A stretch of 50,326 bases of DNA, from the NCBI GenBank assembly GCA_022360175.1, contig JAKSDI010000211.1:1-50326 (forward strand), in the 5' to 3' direction. Shown one piece after another: positions 42,331 to 50,196 of this stretch (the stretch's first letter is position 1; every line of letters begins with the position of its first letter). The position numbers and the translations under genes were made by a program. Source of the DNA: Chitinophagales bacterium (lineage in GTDB: Bacteria; Bacteroidota; Bacteroidia; Chitinophagales; Saprospiraceae). The notes beneath the pieces were generated by a model. It was not told where the DNA came from. It did no database searches and saw only the letters and a program-made list of their open reading frames with translations.

Positions 42331-44007
42331 CTATTCAGGCATTCTTTGAAAGAATACAAAACCATTTTTCTCTCCTATCACTTCCATTCCTGGTACTGCT
42401 TTAAGCTTGTCCGCTTTATGGACTTTTGTTACAATATAGGCGGGTTTATCAATCGGTCCATATAACAAACCATCTAGGCAACCTTCTTCCTGAAAGCAAG
42501 CATCTCCTTTTTGCATAGGGCGCCCATAAAATAGAGGAACATAGGATTTGTAACCATCTACTGCCAAATGGCAGGATTCACTTGCCTTCTCTTTGAAAAA
42601 CTCAACAGATGCTCTTTGGGAATAACCCTCTATACGTTTGATGAAGAAAATGAGGGTAAGCATGACAAAAATAGCAGTACCTCCAAACAGATAGCGAAGA
42701 GCCTTTTTTAACTGCTGTCGCTTTAACTGCTGATTAAAAAGAATCAGTACTACCAGGAGAAATATACCGGCTATTGCTTCAAAGCCACTCCAGTGTACGC
42801 TGGCTTCCATATTACCTCGGGCAAAAGGATCATCAACATAAGGTACTAAGGCCGTCAATTGCTTTGCTGCGAAAGGTAAAACAGTAGTAGCTAATATATA
42901 GAGGCCTCCAATACTGAACAGGCCGGCTTTCATCCATTTATTCCATTTTACATTGCCTTCCAGCATCTGCTCTATACTATACGCCGCCAGATAAGTCAGC
43001 GGGAAGTAGCACATAGAAGAATAGTGTACAATTTTTGAGCGTACGATTGTAAATAGTATCAATACAACCCAAAAGAGATACTTCATCCATCTTCTGAAAT
43101 CCTGCTGTTGAGCAGTTTCCTGTACATTCTGGATATTGAAAAACGCTCTTATGGCAAAGATAGAAGCTGGAAAGCAACCAATTAGTAAAACAATAAAATG
43201 GTAGCCTGGAAATCCTTTATGCCCGGCATCCGGAGTGCTGAAGAGCCGGTATTGATATTTGTTGAATTCATAGACAAACTGAGGCCCATTTTTTAAGGTT
43301 TCAAAACCATACCAGGCCAGCGTTACAAGCGTGGCTGCCAATGTGAAGAATAAAAATTGAGGAATACTGATATAGAGCCGAAATCGTTGATAAATCCAGT
43401 ATACACCCATTGTAAGCACTGCTATAATATAAGCAGCCTGGCCTTTTGTAAGAACAGCCATTCCAATCCAAAAGCCTCCAAGGAAAAGATACCAATACTT
43501 GTTTTTAGTAAGTTGGTGTTTGCCTTCTACCTTTTCTTTTGACCAATAAAAAAGAACAAAGAAATAAAGGCCCAAAAAGATAAAGAGATTAAACCAGGGA
43601 TCTATAATACCGGATTTGAAATACAGAAATGGTAATACGGAACCAAAATAAACCCCAGCCCATATGATTCCAAACTGTTTGCCATTAATACGCCTGCCCA
43701 TCTGATACAATAATGGAAGGCAAACAATACCACATACTGCATTGGGAAATCTTGCCGCATATTCACCTATACCAAAAATAGCCATTGCGATAGCCTGAAG
43801 CCAGAAAAAGAAAGGAGGCTTCTGGAAGAAAGGTTCAAAATTGACATAGATACGAGTGTAATCCTTGAGGATCAGCATCTCTCTACTGATTTCCGCAAAG
43901 TTGATCTCGTCCCAGTCAAATAAATGAACACCGCCCAGGAAGGGTAAAAAAAACGAAGCCCCTAATAAGGCGTAACCCAATGTGATATGCTTATTCTCCA
44001 ACTGCAC
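42331..44007 (-). CDS. ArnT/GT39-type membrane glycosyltransferase
   Basis: 558 residues from a GTG start at 44005-44007. Many membrane helices with the N-terminal catalytic loop HLFDWDEINFAEISREMLI and FEPFFQKPPFFFWLQAIAMA, the signature of polyprenyl-phosphate-sugar glycosyltransferases of the GT39/GT83 (ArnT-like) group. The acidic DE pair in the first periplasmic loop is the expected catalytic site. A small soluble C-terminal domain (about 470-558) ends the protein. It probably adds a sugar from a lipid carrier to an envelope glycan or lipid. The acceptor cannot be told. Confidence 0.88.
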   Translation of the reverse strand: MQLENKHITLGYALLGASFFLPFLGGVHLFDWDEINFAEISREMLILKDYTRIYVNFEPFFQKPPFFFWLQAIAMAIFGIGEYAARFPNAVCGIVCLPLLYQMGRRINGKQFGIIWAGVYFGSVLPFLYFKSGIIDPWFNLFIFLGLYFFVLFYWSKEKVEGKHQLTKNKYWYLFLGGFWIGMAVLTKGQAAYIIAVLTMGVYWIYQRFRLYISIPQFLFFTLAATLVTLAWYGFETLKNGPQFVYEFNKYQYRLFSTPDAGHKGFPGYHFIVLLIGCFPASIFAIRAFFNIQNVQETAQQQDFRRWMKYLFWVVLILFTIVRSKIVHYSSMCYFPLTYLAAYSIEQMLEGNVKWNKWMKAGLFSIGGLYILATTVLPFAAKQLTALVPYVDDPFARGNMEASVHWSGFEAIAGIFLLVVLILFNQQLKRQQLKKALRYLFGGTAIFVMLTLIFFIKRIEGYSQRASVEFFKEKASESCHLAVDGYKSYVPLFYGRPMQKGDACFQEEGCLDGLLYGPIDKPAYIVTKVHKADKLKAVPGMEVIGEKNGFVFFQRMPE

Positions 44008-44078
44008 TTAATATATTATTTAATTCTCCAACAAATCTCGTGATTCTATACAAATAATTGCCCAAGAAAGGTATTATT

Positions 44079-44657
44079 TTAATTAAGCCAGGGAGAAGAA
44101 GACTCCCATTCTGTAATGAGCCGGTCACGCCACTTCGAAGGATTGACTGGTGCCCCATGAATGTCAATGCTCATTATTTCTACCAATTTGAAGGTAGCCT
44201 GTGTCGCATTCCAGCGATAGCGTACTCGGATGGTTGCCTTGTCATTTTTACCGTCATTGTCATAGTCATGGCGAGGGAATTCGACATGCAAATATACCAA
44301 ATCAGGTACTCCTCTGTGAGTAGTTATCGCTTTCTCAAAAAAACCAAATATATGCGCTATCTCACGGTAAGTGTTTCCTTGTTTAGCATAGACGGTACCA
44401 GTACAACCTCCAGAGCCACAATGAGCAGGGGAGCTGGCTTCCATAAAAAATAAGTGGTCTTTGCCTTTGTCAGGAGCCAATGCCACAAAGTTAAGTTTAC
44501 ACTGAGTACAGGGAGGATAAGAGTAATTATTACTTCTGTTGTTCTGATCATTACAAATACCAATCTTAGAGGCCAAATCCCGTTCAAAAGATCCTGTTTG
44601 GCTAAAACCAGTAACAAATGATATCAACAATATAATAATCCCGATTGTCTGCCGCAT
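44079..44657 (-). CDS. Secreted protein of unknown function
   Basis: 192 residues from the ATG at 44655-44657, which gives a clean signal peptide (MRQTIGIIILLISFVTGFSQ). An upstream in-frame ATG at 44706-44708 would put 17 charged or polar residues before it. Four to five cysteines lie in two blocks (PPCTQCKLNF and AHCGSGGCTGTVY), followed by a segment with DYDNDGKNDKATIRVRYRW, an aspartate-rich loop that could bind calcium. I do not recognise the family. Confidence 0.65.
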   Translation of the reverse strand: MRQTIGIIILLISFVTGFSQTGSFERDLASKIGICNDQNNRSNNYSYPPCTQCKLNFVALAPDKGKDHLFFMEASSPAHCGSGGCTGTVYAKQGNTYREIAHIFGFFEKAITTHRGVPDLVYLHVEFPRHDYDNDGKNDKATIRVRYRWNATQATFKLVEIMSIDIHGAPVNPSKWRDRLITEWESSSPWLN

Positions 44658-44789
44658 TTCCTTCTTCCAAAATGTGAGTAAAAAAGCAGGGTAGAGGTGC
44701 CTTTTCAATTTCCCTGTAAAGGTATCGGATGTTTTGCAATGGTGCTAATTTATTAGCCTTATTTTTTATCCATCTATACTATTACCGGC

Positions 44790-45518
44790 TTATTTTCCCC
44801 ACTTTCGCAACTGATTGACTACTGCTCGCATATCTTTTGGGAAATTTGCTTCAAATTTTAGCGTTTCTGCCGTAATGGGATGAGTGATTTCCAACTGCCA
44901 GGCATGTAGTGGTTGCCGCAGTAAAAGAGGGCGCTCTGTTTGATCTTTCGATAAATTAAAACGCTTCTGCTTGATTTCTGAAAGGAAGAATTCACTGCGC
45001 TTGCCGTATAATGTATCTACTACCAAAGGATGGCCGATTGATTCAAGATGTACGCGAATCTGGTGCGTTCTACCCGTTTCTATCTGTGCTTCTACCAGGG
45101 TGAAATATCGAAATCTTTCTACCACCTTATAATGGGTAATGGCTTTTTTTCCCCTGGCAGAAGCGACCATTTTTCCAGAAATACTGGAATGAGGAGCTAT
45201 AGGACGATCGATCGTGCCGGTATCCTTTGGGAAATTACCATCGGTAAGTACGAGATAGGATTTTCTAACCTGCCGCTTCTCAAATTGCTGAGATAAATTT
45301 CGATGGGCTTGTTCGTTTAATGCAAAACAGATAAGTCCGCTGGTGTCTTTATCCAGTCGATGGACTACCCATATTTTTCCTCTTTCCTGGCTGAGGATAT
45401 GTTGTAAATTAGGCCGCTCAGGCACAAAGCGATCAGGGATAGACAGCATGCCTGCAGGTTTATTGATAAGTAGTATATCTGTATCCTCAAAAATGATTTC
45501 GGGTTTGTATTTTGGCAT
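44790..45518 (-). CDS. RluA-family pseudouridine synthase (second copy)
   Basis: 242 residues. IIFEDTDILLINKPAGMLSIPD, the catalytic WVVHRLDKDTSGLICFALNE and AQIETGRTHQIRVHLESIGHPLVVDTLYG are the RluA motifs. RPLLLRQPLHAWQLEITHP is the usual C-terminal block. It lacks an S4 domain. It is not a close copy of the enzyme at 36270-36959, so a different uridine target is likely. The start fits the family N-terminus. Confidence 0.92.
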   Translation of the reverse strand: MPKYKPEIIFEDTDILLINKPAGMLSIPDRFVPERPNLQHILSQERGKIWVVHRLDKDTSGLICFALNEQAHRNLSQQFEKRQVRKSYLVLTDGNFPKDTGTIDRPIAPHSSISGKMVASARGKKAITHYKVVERFRYFTLVEAQIETGRTHQIRVHLESIGHPLVVDTLYGKRSEFFLSEIKQKRFNLSKDQTERPLLLRQPLHAWQLEITHPITAETLKFEANFPKDMRAVVNQLRKWGK

Positions 45519-45650
45519 GGCTTAGAGTATGTTTAGACTTCGCTTTTGATCATAAATGTGTCGAAGTGTGAACTTTAAACATAGAACTTTTCTTATTTAG
45601 GTGCTGAAAATCAGGATGTTAAATTTTATTTCTTAGCACCTTAATATGTA

Positions 45651-45755
45651 TTCCTCCTCCGGCTTTCAGCCGACCCCCTCCAATCGTAAGACCCGTCTGG
45701 GAGGGGTATAAGTGCTGTGCTCCCTCGGGGGAGCTGCCCGCAGGGCTGAGGGGGA
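45651..45755. repeat. GC-rich palindromic intergenic element
   Basis: A block clearly richer in G+C than its surroundings, with nested stems: ACCCCCTCC (45673-45681) with GGAGGGGT (45700-45707), GCTCCC with GGGGGAGC (45719-45734), and GCCCGCAGGGC (about 45736-45746), framed by TTTCAGCCGACCCCC and GGGCTGAGGGGG. It resembles the 'CTCCCTCGGGGGAGCT...GAGGGGG' palindromic elements found scattered between genes in many bacteria, which may spread as non-autonomous elements. Confidence 0.6.
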
Positions 45756-45785
45756 TGATCTATATGTTTAAATCGATTCATACTC

Positions 45786-47780
45786 TTATAAATTTTTGAA
45801 ATGCCTTAATCCACGGGCATAATATTGCCATACAATGCTTCCCTTGTATCTGGCTGTAAGATTAGGCTCTGTACTGATACTGACTTTTTGTACCAACTCT
45901 TTCATGTGCCGCCGCTTGTGTAGCATGTTTTTAAAGTTGGGAAAGAAGCTCCAATGGGCTTTTACAATAGCCACGATGTGCCGAAACTTGCCCTGCGATA
46001 GGAATAAAGCAGCAGCAAGCGCATCTAATAAAAGCCGTAATGGTATAATCCATAATAGCCGACTTTTTTCTTCGTTTTTCAGGATGGTATATAAGCTGTT
46101 GCGAAAATTGAGGAATGTTTTACGAGGGGTATTGTAGGTAAGCGTACCTCCTCCTACATGATACACAACTGATCGGGGGCGAACCATTACCTTATATCCC
46201 GCTCTTTTAATGCGCCAGCAAAGGTCAATTTCTTCTGAATGCGCAAAGTAGTCAGCATCAAATCCTTCCAGGCTATGGTATAGTTGGCTGCGAATGAATA
46301 AAGCAGCACCACTCGCCCAAAATATTTCCTGCAAGTCATCATATTGCCCTTCGTCTTTTTCAGTTACAGCGAAGATGCGGCCACGACAAAATGGATACCC
46401 CAGATTGTCAAGCCAGCCACCCGATGCTCCCGCGTATTCAAAGCTTTCTTTTTGATGATAAGAAAGAATCTTAGGCTGGCAGGCTCCCACACTGGCATCT
46501 CTTTCCATTAGTTCTATGATCGGCTCAATCCATCCCGGACTCACTTCGACATCAGAATTAAGCAACACATAATAAGGAGCATCTATTTGCTGGAGCGCCA
46601 GATTATATCCCTGTGCAAATCCGTGATTGGCTTTTAAATCAATCGTTTTTACCTGAGGGAAATGTTTGGCCATAAAGGCTAAGGATTCATCCGTAGAACC
46701 ATTATCAGCTACAATGACTTCATAATTTGAATAAGTGCTAGCCAGGACACTAGGTAAAAATTGCTGCAAATAATCCTTACCATTATAATTCAATATAACA
46801 ATAGCCGTAAGCGGCCTTGATTGCTCAATAGCTGCCGGTTTTTCCTGCAATTGGCTAATAACTGCCTGAGCGTCGTGACGGTCTTGCTCTAGTTGATCTT
46901 TTAATGCCTGTAAATCATTAAATTCCTGATCATCACGGATATGGCTGATGAGTTCTAATTGTAATTTATCACCATAAATCTCTTTGTCAAAATCAAAGAT
47001 ATTGACCTCAATGGTTTGATTGCTGTATTCGTGCAGGGTAGGGCGGTCGCCTATATATAACATCCCCCCATAGCGTTGTCCTTTATGGTTGACATATACT
47101 GCATATATGCCATAAGGAGGAATGAGCTTGTGCTTTTGATTAATCTTCAGATTAGCTGTTGGAAAGCCAAGTTGATTGCCAATCTTATTGCCGTGTTCTA
47201 CGGTACCAGTAAGCATAAAATAATGCCCCAGTAAATGATTAGCTGTTGATATATTACCATCATTAAGTGCGTTCCGTATTTTGGTAGAACTCACTGCAAT
47301 ATCTGCAACTTCCTGCTTCTCTATTTCCTTTACCTTGTAATTGTAAGTCTCACCATGCCACTTCAGATAATTGATATCTCCTTGTCGGTTAAGCCCAAAA
47401 CGATGGTCATATCCTATAACAATATAGCTGGGGTGGAATTTGTCAACCAGAAATTTGGCGATGTATTCATCTGCACTTTGCTGAGAGAAAGCCACGGTAA
47501 AAGGAACAACGACTAAATTATCGATGCCGTATTTTTCCATCAAAGCAACCTTCTCGTCAATGCTGTTGATTAGCTGCAAGCTATTGTCATTAGGATAAAC
47601 GATCAAACGGGGGTGTGGGTGAAAAGTAATGACTATACTTTCTCCATTGATGCTGTTTGCAAGAGACTTTAGCTGTTCTAAAATCTCCTGATGGCCGCAA
47701 TGCACACCGTCAAATGAACCAATCGTCACAACCGCGTTGTGAAATTTTGGTAAGTCGTTCAAATCGTTAAACACTCTCAT
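45786..47780 (-). CDS. ribF: Fusion of bifunctional riboflavin kinase/FAD synthetase (RibF) with a family 2 glycosyltransferase
   Basis: 664 residues in one open frame. Residues 1-310 are a complete RibF: FAD synthetase part with VVTIGSFDGVHCGHQEIL, ITFHPHPR, YDHRFGLNRQGD and SSTKIRNAL, and riboflavin kinase part with GNQLGFPTANL, GGMLYIGDRPT and FDFDKEIYGDKL. After a glutamine-rich linker (about 300-322), residues 323-664 are a GT2 enzyme: TAIVILNYNGKDYL, IVADNGSTDES, NHGFAQGYN, YVLLNSDVEVS and EIDLCWRIKRAGYKV, with a hydrophobic helix near LLWIIPLRLLLDALAAALFL. The two activities (flavin cofactor synthesis and glycan building) have no known link. A TACATTTG -7 element at 47796-47789 implies a transcript start only a few bases before the ATG. 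Confidence 0.92.
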   Translation of the reverse strand: MRVFNDLNDLPKFHNAVVTIGSFDGVHCGHQEILEQLKSLANSINGESIVITFHPHPRLIVYPNDNSLQLINSIDEKVALMEKYGIDNLVVVPFTVAFSQQSADEYIAKFLVDKFHPSYIVIGYDHRFGLNRQGDINYLKWHGETYNYKVKEIEKQEVADIAVSSTKIRNALNDGNISTANHLLGHYFMLTGTVEHGNKIGNQLGFPTANLKINQKHKLIPPYGIYAVYVNHKGQRYGGMLYIGDRPTLHEYSNQTIEVNIFDFDKEIYGDKLQLELISHIRDDQEFNDLQALKDQLEQDRHDAQAVISQLQEKPAAIEQSRPLTAIVILNYNGKDYLQQFLPSVLASTYSNYEVIVADNGSTDESLAFMAKHFPQVKTIDLKANHGFAQGYNLALQQIDAPYYVLLNSDVEVSPGWIEPIIELMERDASVGACQPKILSYHQKESFEYAGASGGWLDNLGYPFCRGRIFAVTEKDEGQYDDLQEIFWASGAALFIRSQLYHSLEGFDADYFAHSEEIDLCWRIKRAGYKVMVRPRSVVYHVGGGTLTYNTPRKTFLNFRNSLYTILKNEEKSRLLWIIPLRLLLDALAAALFLSQGKFRHIVAIVKAHWSFFPNFKNMLHKRRHMKELVQKVSISTEPNLTARYKGSIVWQYYARGLRHFKNL

Positions 47781-48096
47781 GGCAGGTGCAAATGTAGTTT
47801 TGCTAATTAAATTATTACAGTCATTTGCAATAAAAGTTATCAGAGTTGGCCGAAAGTAATGAAAATTGTTTTTTTGATCAGAGAGAAGAGCAAAGATTCA
47901 AAACAATTATCAAAACTGTTCTATAGTCCTTATTGTTTGTACCTTTGTACGCCTGATAATAATCTGCAGGATATTATGAGGATTTGTCAAAAAGGATGAA
48001 GTTGTTTAAGAATGCCTGATGAGTCAATTGAGATCAGATTTTTGCACTCATTGAATTTTTTTAAATGACTTCGATAATAGATAAAAGCATTTTTGA
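47781..48096. other. Divergent intergenic region between ribF and mrp
   Basis: Contains the ribF -7 element TACATTTG (minus, 47796-47789) and a TACCTTTG -7-like element at 47940-47947 for mrp. The mrp leader of about 145 nt includes GATGAGT (48018-48024) able to pair with ACTCATT (48046-48052) before a T-run, a possible attenuator. No gene seen. Confidence 0.45.
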
Positions 48097-49194
48097 GTGA
48101 GCATAGATAAAAGTAAAGTATTCAAGGCATTAAGAGAAGTGCTGGACCCTCAGAGTGGGCAAAGCATTATTCTCAAGAATATGGTGCGAGATTTGGATGT
48201 AGAGGGAAATAATATCAATTTCTCTCTAGAACTACCCTCAGCATTCGAAGGGAAAGATAAGTCTGCCCTTAACTTTGCCTGTATGGAAGCCGTTCAAAAG
48301 GTATATCCGGAAGCGAATGTTAATGTACATATGATTTCCACTATGCCAGGAGCTGCTACTCCGGCAAGCCCTTTATCCCACGTGAAAAATATTATAGCAG
48401 TAGCATCGGGAAAAGGAGGCGTAGGAAAATCTACCGTTTCCGTCAACCTGGCACTAGGCTTAAAGCAATTGGGAGCTAAAGTAGGGTTGATTGATGCGGA
48501 TTTGTACGGTCCTTCTATCCCAACAATGCTGGATTTAAAAGGACAGCGCCCCAAGATACAGCAGATATACGATCAGCCTAAAATAGTACCTCTGCAGGCC
48601 TATGGAATGCCTGTAATGTCTATTGGCTTCATCATTGAACCTGAACAGGCAGTTGTGTTACGCGGCCCAAGGCTTGCTGGTATTATACAACAGTTTTTTA
48701 ATGATACCATCTGGCCAGAATTGGATTACCTGATCGTAGACCTCCCTCCAGGAACGGGAGATATACAACTGACATTGGTCCAAACTGTACCTGTAACAGG
48801 GGCTGTACTGGTAACAACTCCACAGGAAGTAGCAGTAGCAGATGCTGTAAAGGCCATGAATATGTTTTTACTGCCTTCTGTAAACGTACCTATCCTGGGA
48901 GTGGTGGAAAATATGTCCTGGTTTACGCCAGCAGAATTGCCCGACAATAAATACTATTTGTTTGGCGAAGGAGGAGGTAAGCAAATGGCTCAAATGAGTG
49001 AATCTGTCTTACTCGGACAAGTACCTATTGTGCAAAGTATTCGCGAATCTGGTGATGAAGGGAAACCCGCTATTATGAAGGATATACCTCAGGCAACCAG
49101 CGCATTAAAAGAAGTAGCAGAAAATGTAGCCCGACAGGTAGCTATCCGAAATGAAACAATGGATCCTACCCAGGTTGTAAAAGTCCAGGGCTAA
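48097..49194 (+). CDS. mrp: Mrp/ApbC-family iron-sulfur cluster carrier ATPase
   Basis: 365 residues from a GTG start. An N-terminal MIP18/DUF59-like domain (about 1-85: VFKALREVLDPQSGQSIILK) precedes a deviant Walker A VASGKGGVGKSTVSVNLALG, then LIDADLYGPSIPTML, YLIVDLPPGTGDIQLTL and VVENMSWF. This is the standard Mrp/NBP35 layout. These proteins load and pass Fe-S clusters to apoproteins. The usual CxxC pair near ENMSWF is missing (FTPAELPDNKYYLFG instead), as in some Mrp proteins. The NifU-like gene follows 5 bp later, so both belong to one Fe-S operon. Confidence 0.94.
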   Translation: MSIDKSKVFKALREVLDPQSGQSIILKNMVRDLDVEGNNINFSLELPSAFEGKDKSALNFACMEAVQKVYPEANVNVHMISTMPGAATPASPLSHVKNIIAVASGKGGVGKSTVSVNLALGLKQLGAKVGLIDADLYGPSIPTMLDLKGQRPKIQQIYDQPKIVPLQAYGMPVMSIGFIIEPEQAVVLRGPRLAGIIQQFFNDTIWPELDYLIVDLPPGTGDIQLTLVQTVPVTGAVLVTTPQEVAVADAVKAMNMFLLPSVNVPILGVVENMSWFTPAELPDNKYYLFGEGGGKQMAQMSESVLLGQVPIVQSIRESGDEGKPAIMKDIPQATSALKEVAENVARQVAIRNETMDPTQVVKVQG

Positions 49195-49199
49195 AACTA

Positions 49200-49478
49200 A
49201 TGACCAAATATTCAGCCATGTCAGATATAGATAAGCAGCAATTGATTCATAGAATAGACGAAGCACTGAACGATGTTCGCCCTCATCTTGCTGTAGATGG
49301 CGGTAATGTGGAAGTCGTTGACCTTACAGAAGATAAAATAGTAAAGATAAAATGGCTCGGAACCTGCGAAGGCTGCAGCATGTCTTTCATGACCCTGAAA
49401 GCCGGAATCGAACAGGCCATCATCTCTCGAGTACCTGAAGTAACAGGCATAGAAGCGGTGAATGGGGTGAGGAGTTAG
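49200..49478 (+). CDS. NifU-like C-terminal domain Fe-S scaffold
   Basis: 92 residues, or 86 if translation starts at the ATG at 49218 (MSDIDKQQL), which matches small NifU proteins better. RIDEALNDVRPHLAVDGGNV and IKWLGTCEGCSMSFMTLKAGIE with the CxxC cluster ligands identify the NifU C-terminal domain (Nfu type), which binds a [4Fe-4S] cluster between two subunits. It likely hands clusters to or from the Mrp protein encoded just upstream. Confidence 0.95.
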   Translation: MTKYSAMSDIDKQQLIHRIDEALNDVRPHLAVDGGNVEVVDLTEDKIVKIKWLGTCEGCSMSFMTLKAGIEQAIISRVPEVTGIEAVNGVRS

Positions 49479-49680
49479 GAGAGAAAGTGAGTTGGTGATG
49501 TAGTGATATAGTGGAGTTCGTCAAAAAAGTGGACAGAAATCTAAGCTACGCTTGCGATTTGAACTTGAGTTTGCACTTGCACTTGATGAAGTAACAGGGT
49601 ACGGTGGTTAGGAAAGTTTAGAGGGGTTAAGAAGGTTTAAAAGATAAGCGATTGCAAACATATTTTTAGTATTTTGATTG

Positions 49681-49730
49681 CCTGCCTTGAATGCGATAAT
49701 CCCAATACTGGATTATTTGAAGTAGGCAGG
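49681..49730 (+). other. Long imperfect hairpin before the terminator
   Basis: Outer arms CCTGCCT (49681-49687) and AGGCAGG (49724-49730), inner arms ATAATCC (49696-49702) and GGATTAT (49710-49716). With the terminator that follows it forms a two-hairpin unit about 200 bp after the NifU-like gene; it could be a small RNA. Confidence 0.55.
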
Positions 49731-49734
49731 GTTT

Positions 49735-49780
49735 AAAGCCCGAAGAGTTTAGCCAATAGGCTGTTCTTCGGGCTTTATTT
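49735..49780 (+). terminator. Intrinsic terminator downstream of the nifU-like gene
   Basis: AAAGCCCGAAGA (49735-49746) pairs perfectly with TCTTCGGGCTTT (49765-49776), with an inner AGCC/GGCT stem, followed by ATTT. It is a strong terminator shape, usable in both directions. Confidence 0.85.
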
Positions 49781-49903
49781 ATAGGATAAAGACTGCTCTC
49801 TGCCAATTTAAAACACAATAAATGAGGTACTCTTATAGTGCTTTGTTACATTCTAGAAAGTGACTCCTACTGTCATGGGCGAACTGCAATTCGCCCACAC
49901 ATG

Positions 49904-50196
49904 GTCGCAATCCAAGCCAAAGCTGGAGGCTACTCCTACAAAACGGTGGATGGTCAGACCGTTCGGCGTGGTGTCGCAATCCAAGCCTAAGCCGGAGGCT
50001 AATCCTACCCTATTTTGTGTGGTGGCAATTTTCAGCATATTTTTGTCGCAATCCAAGCCTAAGCTGGAGGCTACTCCTACCTTGGGTGATGACTTTGCTA
50101 GTTTTGTATATAAACGTCGCAATCCAAGCCTAAGCCGGAGGCTACTCCTACATACAGGACGGAACCTTTAAAGAAGTAGATGTAAACGTCGCAATC
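49904..50196. repeat. Array of four 36-nt direct repeats with 33-36-nt spacers (REP-like, CRISPR-like spacing)
   Basis: Repeats at 49904-49939, 49973-50008, 50045-50080 and 50116-50151 begin GTCGCAATCCAAGCC and end GGAGGCTACTCCTAC. They differ at positions 16, 21 and 30. Spacers are 33, 36 and 35 nt. A partial repeat start (GTCGCAATC, 50188-50196) lies 36 nt after the last copy, and a partial repeat end (ACTCCTAC, 49863-49870) lies 33 nt before the first. The repeat holds AGCCT/AGGCT and GGAG/CTCC stems, and its GTCGC...CTCCTAC ends are like those of REP palindromes (GTAGGAG...GCGAC on the other strand). No cas gene is in the window, so REP-like is preferred. Confidence 0.75.

Noticed and set aside
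49509-49524. GTCAAAAAAGTGGACA as an insertion-sequence end
   Set aside because: No matching inverted end, transposase fragment or target duplication could be found.
49904-50151. Bona fide CRISPR array
   Set aside because: Repeats are not identical, some intervals are palindromic and no cas gene is visible. Kept as a repeat array, and CRISPR stays open until flanking sequence is seen.
49853-50171. Open frames on both strands with repeated VGVASSLGLDCD or SQSKPKLEATPT
   Set aside because: They arise from the 36-nt repeat array. The spacing to the fourth copy (71 bp) breaks the frame, and there is no promoter or family match.
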